Shown: positions 31,146 through 37,738 of the stretch, one piece after another
Position numbering within the stretch: the first letter of the stretch is position 1
How the letters are laid out: the number at the start of each line of letters is the position of its first letter
Source: Acidimicrobiia bacterium
Lineage (GTDB): Bacteria; Actinomycetota; Acidimicrobiia; Spongiisociales; UBA5794
NCBI GenBank assembly: GCA_029939995.1
Contig: JAOZRW010000021.1
Span: 1-37,897, forward strand
Length of the DNA stretch: 37,897 nucleotides
Reading direction: 5' to 3'
Made by a program: the position numbers and the translations under genes
Notes under the pieces: generated by a model
What the model was told of the DNA's origin: nothing
The model's input: the letters and a program-made list of their open reading frames with translations, nothing else
The model's database searches: none

Positions 31146-31585
31146 GTCTCGATCGTCCCCGTGTATCGCCGGCCGGTACGGTGTTCGCGGGCTTTGCTCG
31201 CCAGAGTCTTGACGACGTAGGTGTTCATCGAGTCGCCCGCCTCTCCTGCCGCTTCTTCGATGGTCGTCTTGAGATGATCGGAGAGCCGTAGCGTGATGCG
31301 TGCCTCGAGATCGTCCGTGTCGACCGGAGGGGACTCGTCCGCGGCACGAACCGCGAGGACGGGGACGCCGTGTCGCAGTTCGACGGCGACTTCATGACCG
31401 GGGAGTTGGGCGTCGGCCTCCTCCGCCGCCTGTGAGGCGAGCAGGCCGACGGCTCGCTCGATCGCCGGCCCGAGCGCGACCATCAACGCGTCGGCTGCTT
31501 CGGTCACCGCCGGATCATCACCTGCGAGTCGGAGCTGCGCTTCGAGCGCACGCTCGATCTCCGTCGTTGCAACGGTCGGATCCAT
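31142..31585 (-). CDS. Ribbon-helix-helix domain protein (HicB/Arc-type DNA-binding C-terminus)
   Basis: 147 aa. The C-terminal 50 residues (ARITLRLSDHLKTTIEEAAGEAGDSMNTYVVKTLASKA) match a ribbon-helix-helix fold: a short beta strand for major-groove contacts followed by two helices, as in HicB antitoxins and Arc/MetJ repressors. The N-terminal 90 residues are helical and acidic (ERALEAQLRLAGDD, ADALMVALGPAIERAVGLLASQAAEEADA). They end in a short strand segment (AVELRHGVPVLAVRA). No toxin gene is adjacent. It is coupled by ATGA overlap to the DUF4097 gene and lies 13 bp after the 39-aa ORF. It is probably the regulator of its own operon through the palindrome at 31761-31781. Confidence 0.78.
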   Translation of the reverse strand: MDPTVATTEIERALEAQLRLAGDDPAVTEAADALMVALGPAIERAVGLLASQAAEEADAQLPGHEVAVELRHGVPVLAVRAADESPPVDTDDLEARITLRLSDHLKTTIEEAAGEAGDSMNTYVVKTLASKAREHRTGRRYTGTIET

Positions 31586-31598
31586 GTTCCCTCGCTTC

Positions 31599-31718
31599 TC
31601 AATGCCCGTCGCCGGACCGGATGAGGCGCAGCGACGAGCGGCGCCGCTCCTCTTCGTCCCATCCGCACGACGTCTCGATCATGACCTGCACGACTTCCGG
31701 GGTGTTGTACCAGAGCAT
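31599..31718 (-). CDS. 39-aa small protein leading the RHH-DUF4097 operon
   Basis: Absent from the ORF track because of its size. It begins MLWYNTPEVVQVMIETSC and ends LRLIRSGDGH, with a central acidic/basic patch GWDEEERRRSSLR. An excellent Shine-Dalgarno (GAGAGGAG) precedes the ATG at 31718. The stop is 13 bp before the RHH gene start, which has its own GAGGGA. It starts about 36 nt after the predicted transcription start. The composition is that of a folded short helix-helix peptide rather than random translation. Function unknown; it could be a partner or leader peptide for the RHH protein. Confidence 0.62.
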   Translation of the reverse strand: MLWYNTPEVVQVMIETSCGWDEEERRRSSLRLIRSGDGH

Positions 31719-31760
31719 CGGGGCTCCTCTCTCCGTCACCCGTCATCGGGCGACATCGCC

Positions 31761-31781
31761 ATGATGTCATAGTGACATCAT
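31761..31781. promoter_or_regulatory. Perfect 9-3-9 palindromic operator
   Basis: ATGATGTCA, then TAG, then TGACATCAT: perfect 9-bp arms. It covers the -10 and most of the spacer of the predicted minus-strand promoter. It resembles a tandem half-site operator for an RHH dimer pair. The promoter-proximal GATGTCG at 31753-31759 (read on the minus strand as CGACATC) may be a further half-site. Confidence 0.7.
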
Positions 31782-31789
31782 TCTGTCAA
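31761..31789 (-). promoter_or_regulatory. Promoter of the micropeptide-RHH-DUF4097 operon
   Basis: On the minus strand, a consensus TTGACA (31784-31789) and CATCAT (31761-31766, 4/6 to TATAAT) are separated by exactly 17 bp. This is one of the few classical -35/-10 promoters visible in the window. Confidence 0.6.
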
Positions 31790-31820
31790 GATCTTTCGAT
31801 CCCAGCCGGGAACGCCCCGC

Positions 31821-31826
31821 TACACT
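31821..31826 (+). promoter_or_regulatory. -10 element (TACACT) of the thiamine operon
   Basis: TACACT lies about 7 nt upstream of the 5' end of the TPP riboswitch, giving a transcript that starts at the aptamer. Confidence 0.5.
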
Positions 31827-31833
31827 GGAATCG

Positions 31834-31941
31834 ACCACTCCGGGGAGTTCGGGAACGCCGAACTGAGAGGGCGGCCGATTCAGCATCGCTGTGAACGCCG
31901 TTGACCCGCCGAACCTGATCTGGATCATGCCAGCGGAGGGA
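31834..31941 (+). ncRNA. TPP riboswitch (THI element)
   Basis: The two conserved TPP aptamer halves are clear: CTGAGAGGG (31863-31871) for the pyrimidine arm, and ACCTGATCTGGATCATGCC (31913-31931) followed by AGCG for the pyrophosphate arm. The closing stem P1 can form between CTCC (31838-31841) and GGAG (31935-31938). The 3' strand of P1, GGAGGG, is also the Shine-Dalgarno for the thiN GTG start 5 nt downstream. Thiamine pyrophosphate binding should therefore hide the ribosome-binding site directly. The variable stem P3 (GGGCGGCC...) is typical in length. Confidence 0.93.
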
Positions 31942-31945
31942 GCGC

Positions 31946-32605
31946 GTGGAACGCTACACCGGCCGAGCAATCATCCTCTCGGGCGGAGACCCGCTCGAGA
32001 AGATCGCCGACGTCACCATCCCCGAGCACACACTCGTGATCGCCGCAGACAGCGGGCTCGCTCACGCCGGTGAACTCGGGCTGACGGTCGATCTCGTCGT
32101 CGGCGACATGGACTCCGTCGATCCTTCCGTGCTCGCCGACGCGGCAGCGCACGGGGTCATGATCGAGCGTCACCCGACGGACAAAGACCGCACCGACCTC
32201 GAACTGGCCGTTCATGCAGCGATCGATCGGGGGGCGGGCAGCATCACGATCATCGGTGCGCACACGGGACGCCTCGACCACCTCCTCGGAGCCATGGGGC
32301 TCTTCGCCGCCGTGGCCCCCCGTCTCGACGAGCTCATCTGGTTGGATGGGATCACCGACGTCATCGCCTGCTCCCCCGGGCGAACGATCACGGTCGCAGG
32401 CAACGCAGGCGAACAGGTATCCCTCATTCCGACCGGGTCCGATGTTCACGGGATCGCGACCGGCGGCCTGCATTGGCGGCTCGACGACGAGACGCTTCTC
32501 GCCGGGTCGACCCGGGGCCTCAGCAACACGATCGAAACCCCGCCGGCCTGGGTACGCGTCGGCGATGGAACTCTCCTGGTCCTGCACGAAAGGAATCCGT
32601 CGTGA
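31946..32605 (+). CDS. thiN: Thiamine pyrophosphokinase
   Basis: 219-aa enzyme transferring pyrophosphate from ATP to thiamine to make thiamine pyrophosphate, the ligand of the riboswitch in front of it. Family landmarks are ILSGGDPL, AADSGLAHAGELGLTVDLVVGDMDSVD (about 33-59), TDKDRTDLELAVHAA (about 78-92) and the IGAHTGRLDHLLG motif (about 102-114). The C-terminal substrate domain (QVSLIPTGSDVHGIATGGLHWRL) is complete. GTG 31946 is fixed by GGAGGG in the riboswitch P1 stem. The stop overlaps thiB as GTGA. Having this kinase first in a transporter operon fits salvage of imported thiamine. Confidence 0.95.
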   Translation: MERYTGRAIILSGGDPLEKIADVTIPEHTLVIAADSGLAHAGELGLTVDLVVGDMDSVDPSVLADAAAHGVMIERHPTDKDRTDLELAVHAAIDRGAGSITIIGAHTGRLDHLLGAMGLFAAVAPRLDELIWLDGITDVIACSPGRTITVAGNAGEQVSLIPTGSDVHGIATGGLHWRLDDETLLAGSTRGLSNTIETPPAWVRVGDGTLLVLHERNPS

Positions 32606-33642
32606 AACAAACCGTTCTCGTGGCCGTGGGGGTCGTCATCGCCTTGATCGGCGCCTCGTGCAGCAGCAACTCCGGCACATCCGAAGAGGTCGTCCTGATG
32701 ACCCACGAGTCGTTCGCCGTCTCCGACGGCGTGCTGGAAGCCTTCACCGAACAGACGGGCATCACCGTCACGGTGCTGCGCTCGGCAGATGCGGGGACGA
32801 TGGTCAGCCAGGCGGTCCTGACGAAGGACCACCCGGTCGCCGACGTGATGTACGGGATCGACAACACGTTCCTCGGCCGGGCCATCGACCAGGATCTCTT
32901 CCTCCCCCACCGCGCGGCCGCGATCGACACCGTTCCCGAGTCCTACCGGGATCCGGAGGACCGTGTCACCCCCATCGATTTCGGCGATGTGTGCCTCAAC
33001 GTCGATCCGGTCGGCCTCGCCGACCGGGGCCTCGCGTCCCCGTCCTCCATCGCGGATCTCGCCGACCCGGAGTACCGCGGGACGCTCGTCGTCGAAGATC
33101 CGTCGACCTCGTCACCGGGCCTCGCCTTCCTCCTCACCACGATCGTGACGTTCGGGGAGGGCGGCGACTACCCCTGGCAGGCCTACTGGAGAGATCTCGT
33201 GGAGAACGACGTGCGCATCGTCGCCGGATGGGACCAGGCCTACTACGGGGAGTTCTCAGGTGGATCGGGTGAAGGTGAGCGCCCGATCGTCGTGTCCTAC
33301 GCCACATCCCCGGCGGCCGAGGTCTACTTCGGCGAGCTCGACGAGGCGCCGACGGCGATCGTCGACGACGGCTGCTTCCGGCAAGTCGAGTACGCCGGCG
33401 TGCTCGCGGGAACCGAGGCCGAAGCCGCAGCCGGCCGACTCGTCGATTTCCTCCTCGAGCAGACGTTCCAGGAAGACATCCCGTTGAACATGTTCGTCTT
33501 CCCGGCTAATCGAGAGACGCCGTTCCCCGATCTGTTCACCACCTACGCTCGGTCACCGTCGAACCCGATCGTGATGGATCCCTCGTTCATCGGGGAGAAC
33601 CGTGAGCGCTGGCTCGGCGAGTGGGCCACCGTCGTGCGATGA
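32602..33642 (+). CDS. thiB: Thiamine ABC transporter substrate-binding lipoprotein
   Basis: 346-aa solute-binding protein. MKQTVLVAVGVVIALIGASC is a signal peptide with lipobox IGASC, followed by a Ser-rich linker, so it is anchored outside the membrane. The mature part follows the TbpA/ThiB pattern: VVLMTHESFAVSDGVLEAFTEQTGITVTVL, ADVMYGIDNTFLGRA, VTPIDFGDVCLNVD, DPSTSSPGLAFLL, and aromatic residues such as YPWQAYWRDL and GWDQAYYGEFSGG that line the thiamine site. GTG 32602 overlaps the thiN stop (GTGA), and its stop overlaps thiP (ATGA). An AAAGGA Shine-Dalgarno lies inside thiN. Confidence 0.93.
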   Translation: MKQTVLVAVGVVIALIGASCSSNSGTSEEVVLMTHESFAVSDGVLEAFTEQTGITVTVLRSADAGTMVSQAVLTKDHPVADVMYGIDNTFLGRAIDQDLFLPHRAAAIDTVPESYRDPEDRVTPIDFGDVCLNVDPVGLADRGLASPSSIADLADPEYRGTLVVEDPSTSSPGLAFLLTTIVTFGEGGDYPWQAYWRDLVENDVRIVAGWDQAYYGEFSGGSGEGERPIVVSYATSPAAEVYFGELDEAPTAIVDDGCFRQVEYAGVLAGTEAEAAAGRLVDFLLEQTFQEDIPLNMFVFPANRETPFPDLFTTYARSPSNPIVMDPSFIGENRERWLGEWATVVR

Positions 33643-35258
33643 GATCGCGGCGCTCGCTCCTCCTGCTCGCGGCGATCCCGGTCGCCTATCTGACGTACTT
33701 CTTCGTCTATCCGCTCGTGACGATCCTCGCGACCGGGCTGCTCCCCAACGGCCGGTTCGCCACCTCGGCCTTCGTCGACGTCATCGCCGACCCTGCGATG
33801 AGATCGGTCGCGTGGTTCACCCTCTGGCAGGCGGTCGTTTCCACGGTCCTCACGGTCATCCTCGGCCTGCCCGGCGCGTACGTCTTCGCACGGTACCGGT
33901 TCCCGGGCCGGTCTCTCCTGCGGTCGCTGACCCTCGTCCCGTTCGTCCTCCCTACGATCGTCGTCGGCGTCGCGTTCCTGTCGTTCCTCGGACCGGGAAG
34001 CCCCCTCGGCCTCGATCTCCGCGGCAGCATCTGGGCCATCCTCATCGCTCACGTCTTCTACAACCTCGCGATCATCATCCGCGGGGTCGGCGTGTTCTGG
34101 GAGCAGATCGACCCGAAGATCGAGGAGGCCGCCCGAACCCTCGGCGCCGGGCGCATCCGCGTTCTGCGCGAGATCACCCTCCCCCTGCTCCGACCGGCGA
34201 TCCTCTCGAGCGCGGCTCTCGTGTTCCTGTTCACGTTCACGTCGTTCGGCGTCATCCTCATCCTCGGCGATCTCCGACACACGACGCTCGAGGTCGAGAT
34301 CTGGCGGCAGGCGACCGCCTTCCTTCGCCTCGATCTCGCAGCGGCGCTGGCCGTGCTTCAACTCGCCGGGGTGACGGCGATCCTCCTGCTGTACGGCAGA
34401 GCGCGAAAACGCGAGACGGGCGACCTCCCGCTCCTCCCACCCGCCGAGGTGGCACGCCGCCCACGCACCGCGGGCGAGCGGCTCCTCGTCGCCGGAACCC
34501 TCGCGATGCTCCTGGCGATCGTGGTCACGCCTCTCGCCGTCCTGGTCTCCCGCTCGCTCAGCACGGCCGACGGCATCGGCCTCGCCAACTACGTACATCT
34601 CATCAACCCGCCGCGGGCCTCCGCGCTGTTCGTCTCACCCTTCGACGCGATCCGCAACTCCCTCGGATTCGCACTCCCCGCCGTCGTGATCGCCGGAACG
34701 ATCGGCCTGCTGTCCGCCACGGTGATCGTGTCCGGTCGCGGTCGCGGCGGCGGTGTCTTCGACACGATGCTGATGCTCCCCCTCGGAACGTCCGCCGTCA
34801 CGATCGGCTTCGGTTTCCTGGTGGCCCTCGATCGGCCGTTCGATCTCCGATCCTCCCTGCTCCTCATCCCCATCGCGCACTCCCTCGTCGCGATCCCGTT
34901 CGTCGTCCGCAGCACTGTGCCGGTGATGGACGCGGTGCAGCACCGGTTGCGCGAAGCGGCACTCGTTCTCGGCGCTTCCCCGCGCCGTGCATGGCGCGAG
35001 ATCGACCTGCCACTGGTGGCGCGGGCCCTCGCCGTCGGCGCTCTCTTCGCGTTCGCCATCTCGATCGGCGAGTTCGGGGCGACGTCGTTCATCGTCCGGC
35101 CCTCGACCACGACGATCCCCATCGCCATCTTCCGGCTCCTGGGTCGACCGGGAACGTTCGGCGAGGCCATGGCCATGGCCGTCGTCCTGATGGTGATCAC
35201 CGCCGTCGCGGCGTTGGGGATCGAAGCCATCCGCGGCAACCGAACCGGGGGTGTGTGA
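33639..35258 (+). CDS. thiP: Thiamine ABC transporter permease (fused two-domain)
   Basis: 539-aa membrane protein with about 12 helices in two homologous halves, each with an EAA cytoplasmic loop that docks the ATPase: EEAARTLGAGRIRVLREITLP (about 164-184) and REAALVLGASPRRAWREIDLP (about 439-459). This fused layout is the normal form for ThiP. A hydrophilic linker (GRARKRETGDLPLLPPAEVARRPRTAGE) joins the halves. The ATG 33639 overlaps the thiB stop (ATGA), so it is preferred to 33621. Its stop and the thiQ start share TGATG. Specificity for thiamine rests on the operon and riboswitch. Confidence 0.93.
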   Translation: MRSRRSLLLLAAIPVAYLTYFFVYPLVTILATGLLPNGRFATSAFVDVIADPAMRSVAWFTLWQAVVSTVLTVILGLPGAYVFARYRFPGRSLLRSLTLVPFVLPTIVVGVAFLSFLGPGSPLGLDLRGSIWAILIAHVFYNLAIIIRGVGVFWEQIDPKIEEAARTLGAGRIRVLREITLPLLRPAILSSAALVFLFTFTSFGVILILGDLRHTTLEVEIWRQATAFLRLDLAAALAVLQLAGVTAILLLYGRARKRETGDLPLLPPAEVARRPRTAGERLLVAGTLAMLLAIVVTPLAVLVSRSLSTADGIGLANYVHLINPPRASALFVSPFDAIRNSLGFALPAVVIAGTIGLLSATVIVSGRGRGGGVFDTMLMLPLGTSAVTIGFGFLVALDRPFDLRSSLLLIPIAHSLVAIPFVVRSTVPVMDAVQHRLREAALVLGASPRRAWREIDLPLVARALAVGALFAFAISIGEFGATSFIVRPSTTTIPIAIFRLLGRPGTFGEAMAMAVVLMVITAVAALGIEAIRGNRTGGV

Positions 35259-36241
35259 TGCTCGAGGTATCCGATCTCACCGTCCGCTACGGGACCGAGA
35301 CCGCGCTGGACGGCGCCAGCCTGGTCGTAACGGATCGATCGATCCACGCGCTCATGGGCCCGTCGGGATCCGGCAAGTCGACCATGCTGCGCACGATCGC
35401 GGGCCTCGAGCATCCGGACGGCGGCGACGTCAGATGGGACGGCACCTCCGTCGTCGACGTACCTACGCATCGGCGTGGATTCGGGCTCATGTTCCAGGAC
35501 TACGCGCTGTTCCCCCACCGGACCGTGGCGGGGAACGTCTCTTTCGGCTTGCGCATGCAACGCCTCGACGCGGACACGGTCCGCAGGCGGGTCGAGTCGG
35601 TCCTGGACCTCGTCGGCCTCCCCGGCTACGAGAACCGAAGCGTCGGAACCCTCTCCGGCGGTGAGCGTCAGCGCGTGGCGCTCGCCAGAACGCTCGCCCC
35701 GCGCCCCCGTCTCGTGCTCCTGGACGAGCCACTCGGCGCTCTCGACCGGTCGCTGAGAGAGCATCTCCTGATCGAGATGCGCTCGATCTTCACGAAGATC
35801 GAAGCCACCGTCCTCTACGTGACCCACGACCGCGACGAGGCGTTCACGATCGCCGATCAGGTCGCGATCATCCGGGACGGCCGCGTCGTGGCGGACGACA
35901 CGCCCGAGGGACTGTGGCGCCGCCCCCCGGACGTCTGGACGGCGCGCTTCATCGGCCTCGAGAACCTCTGCACGCTCGCGGGACTCGCCCGGCTGGGTCT
36001 CCGGCCACCCGCTGCTGAAGCGACCGCGGGCGCCGTTCCGCCCGAGGCGATCACCCTGTCGGCGGACGGGTCGAAGAGCGGCACCGTCGTGGGATCCCAC
36101 TTCCGGGGCGGCGCCTACCGGGTCGAACTCGACGTCGGAGCCGATGCGCTCCTCGTCGCGTGGTCCCCGACCGGCCTCGAATCCGGAGCACAGCAGCGGT
36201 TCGAGATCGCTGCCGGGTCGGTCAGGTGGTTCGTCGACTGA
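35258..36241 (+). CDS. thiQ: Thiamine ABC transporter ATP-binding protein
   Basis: 327-aa ATPase of the Fe/spermidine/thiamine import class. Walker A is MGPSGSGKST (about 33-42), Q-loop MFQDYALFPHRTV, ABC signature TLSGGERQRVALARTL, Walker B RLVLLDEPLGALD and H-loop VTHDRDEAF. About 95 residues beyond the ATPase core form a C-terminal regulatory OB-like part (PPEAITLSADGSKSGTVVGSHFRGGAYRVELDVGADALLVAW) resembling the TOBE domain; typical ThiQ (about 230 aa) lacks it, so this member is longer. It is the last gene of the operon; its stop abuts the convergent hydrolase gene stop (TGATCA). Confidence 0.92.
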   Translation: MLEVSDLTVRYGTETALDGASLVVTDRSIHALMGPSGSGKSTMLRTIAGLEHPDGGDVRWDGTSVVDVPTHRRGFGLMFQDYALFPHRTVAGNVSFGLRMQRLDADTVRRRVESVLDLVGLPGYENRSVGTLSGGERQRVALARTLAPRPRLVLLDEPLGALDRSLREHLLIEMRSIFTKIEATVLYVTHDRDEAFTIADQVAIIRDGRVVADDTPEGLWRRPPDVWTARFIGLENLCTLAGLARLGLRPPAAEATAGAVPPEAITLSADGSKSGTVVGSHFRGGAYRVELDVGADALLVAWSPTGLESGAQQRFEIAAGSVRWFVD

Positions 36242-36799
36242 TCAATCCAGGAGCTCGGTCGTGGACACGACGCTCCCGAAGTCGGCCTCGATGTTGAGCG
36301 CTGTGTACCGGGCGATCTCACGCGCCCGGTACACCTGATGGTTGGCGCCGCTGATGTCGAACGTGTGGGTTGCGTCGAGCACGAAGAGCAGCTCGAATCC
36401 CAGATCGCTCCCGACCCGGGCGGTCGTCTCGCAGCACATGTTCGTCTGGATGCCGCATACGGCGATCCCTGCGACTTCGTGCTCGCGCAGCCATTCGCCG
36501 AGGTCCGGAGTGCCGTGGAACGCGGAGTGCACGGACTTCGAGACGAGGAGGTCCGGGGAACCGGTGATCACGTCCTTGAAGGCGTTCCCCGGTGTTCCGA
36601 CCTCGAGTGGTGAGCCGACCGTCGTCGAGTCGTGCCGCACGAACACGACCGGCCACCCGTGATCGCGCCAAGCCGATATCAGACGGCCGACGTTCAGCTC
36701 ACAATCCGGGTTGTTCCGATCGCCCCAGTACGCGGTGTCGTCGAACCCCTTCTGGACGTCGACGACGATGAGGGCCGTCGCACCCTTCCACCCGCTCAC
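36242..36799 (-). CDS. Cysteine hydrolase (isochorismatase family)
   Basis: 185-aa protein of the isochorismatase/nicotinamidase-like cysteine hydrolase fold. The catalytic triad is visible: Asp14 in LIVVDVQKGF, Lys in LLVSKSVHSAF (about residue 88), and Cys in CGIQTNMCCETTARVG (about 121-122). FNAEAD-type metal ligands of nicotinamidases are not evident, so a general amidohydrolase is more likely. The ATG at 36799 overlaps the upstream SDR stop by 4 bp. Both are probably one transcript. The 3' end meets thiQ stop to stop. Substrate not deducible. Confidence 0.88.
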   Translation of the reverse strand: MSGWKGATALIVVDVQKGFDDTAYWGDRNNPDCELNVGRLISAWRDHGWPVVFVRHDSTTVGSPLEVGTPGNAFKDVITGSPDLLVSKSVHSAFHGTPDLGEWLREHEVAGIAVCGIQTNMCCETTARVGSDLGFELLFVLDATHTFDISGANHQVYRAREIARYTALNIEADFGSVVSTTELLD

Positions 36800-37701
36800 G
36801 AGTAGAGCATCGGGCCGAGCTTGGCGAACTCGTCTCGTGCGGAGAACGGAACGATGTACCCGTCTTCGACCCGTATCTCGTCGATGTGCTCGACGACGTC
36901 GTCGATCGTGAGCGGCCCTTCACGCTCCGGGTGTTTGAAGTAGCCCTCGGTGAGTCCGATGAACACCCGGCTCACGGATCCGCCGCCGACCGACCACACC
37001 TCACCGGTGAGCCGGTTCTCCTCGGACACCAGGTAGGCCACAGCGGGGGCGACGGACTCCGGGTCGAACCGGTCCGCCATCTCCCCGAGGATCTCTTCCG
37101 TCATCCGTGTGTGAGCGATGGGCGCCACCGAGTTCACGAGCACGTTGTACTTGGCTCCTTCGAGCTTGAGCGCGTTCATGAGACCGATGAGGCCACCCTT
37201 CGCCGCACCGTAGTTCGTCTGCCCGAAGTTCCCGAACAGGCCGGACGCCGACGTTGCGAAGATGATCCTGCCGTACTGCTGCTCCTTCATGATCTTGAAG
37301 GCCGGCATCGTCACGTAGAACGCTCCTTCGAGGTGCACGGCGAGGACGGATCGCACATCCTCCACGGTCATGTTCACAAGCGTCCGGTCGCGGAGGATCC
37401 CGGCGTTCGATATCACGATGTCGAGACGACCGAACGACTCGACCGCGCGGTCGACGATGGCGGCTCCGCCTTCGGGATTCGCAACCGAGCTGTACTCGGC
37501 CACCGCCGTGCCTCCGGCGGCCCGGATCTCCTCGACGACGGCGTCGGCGGCTCGCGCGTCCGACCCCTCTCCGTGTACGGACCCCCCGAGATCGTTCACG
37601 ACGACCGCAGCTCCCCGCGAGGCCAGCAGGAGCGCGTAGGCACGTCCCAGTCCCCCACCTGCTCCGGTTACGACGGCAACTCTGTCCTGGAAGTCGATCA
37701 T
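36796..37701 (-). CDS. SDR oxidoreductase, (3R)-hydroxyacyl-CoA dehydrogenase-like
   Basis: 301-aa short-chain dehydrogenase of the subgroup related to the dehydrogenase domain of peroxisomal multifunctional enzyme 2. VVTGAGGGLGRAYALLLASRGAAVVVNDLGG (about 10-40) is its nucleotide-binding signature. NAGILRDRTLVNM, SASGLFGNFGQTNYGAAK with the Y-x3-K catalytic pair, and NSVAPIAHTRMTE follow. The C-terminal 50 residues (VFIGLTEGYFKHPEREGPLTIDDVVEHIDEI) are the extension usual in this group. It probably oxidises a 3-hydroxyacyl-CoA with NAD. The ATG 37701 has AAGGAG upstream and a TAGGGT -10 at 37733-37738. That -10 directly abuts the inverted-repeat element at 37739. Confidence 0.9.
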   Translation of the reverse strand: MIDFQDRVAVVTGAGGGLGRAYALLLASRGAAVVVNDLGGSVHGEGSDARAADAVVEEIRAAGGTAVAEYSSVANPEGGAAIVDRAVESFGRLDIVISNAGILRDRTLVNMTVEDVRSVLAVHLEGAFYVTMPAFKIMKEQQYGRIIFATSASGLFGNFGQTNYGAAKGGLIGLMNALKLEGAKYNVLVNSVAPIAHTRMTEEILGEMADRFDPESVAPAVAYLVSEENRLTGEVWSVGGGSVSRVFIGLTEGYFKHPEREGPLTIDDVVEHIDEIRVEDGYIVPFSARDEFAKLGPMLYS

Positions 37702-37738
37702 CGCTGCTGCTCCTTGTCTGGTTGAAGCTCGAACCCTA

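Noticed and set aside
33602-36241. 879-aa ORF ending with thiQ
   Set aside because: The first two thirds are an off-frame reading of thiP with Arg/Pro-rich composition. ThiQ begins at ATG 35258, where it overlaps the thiP stop.
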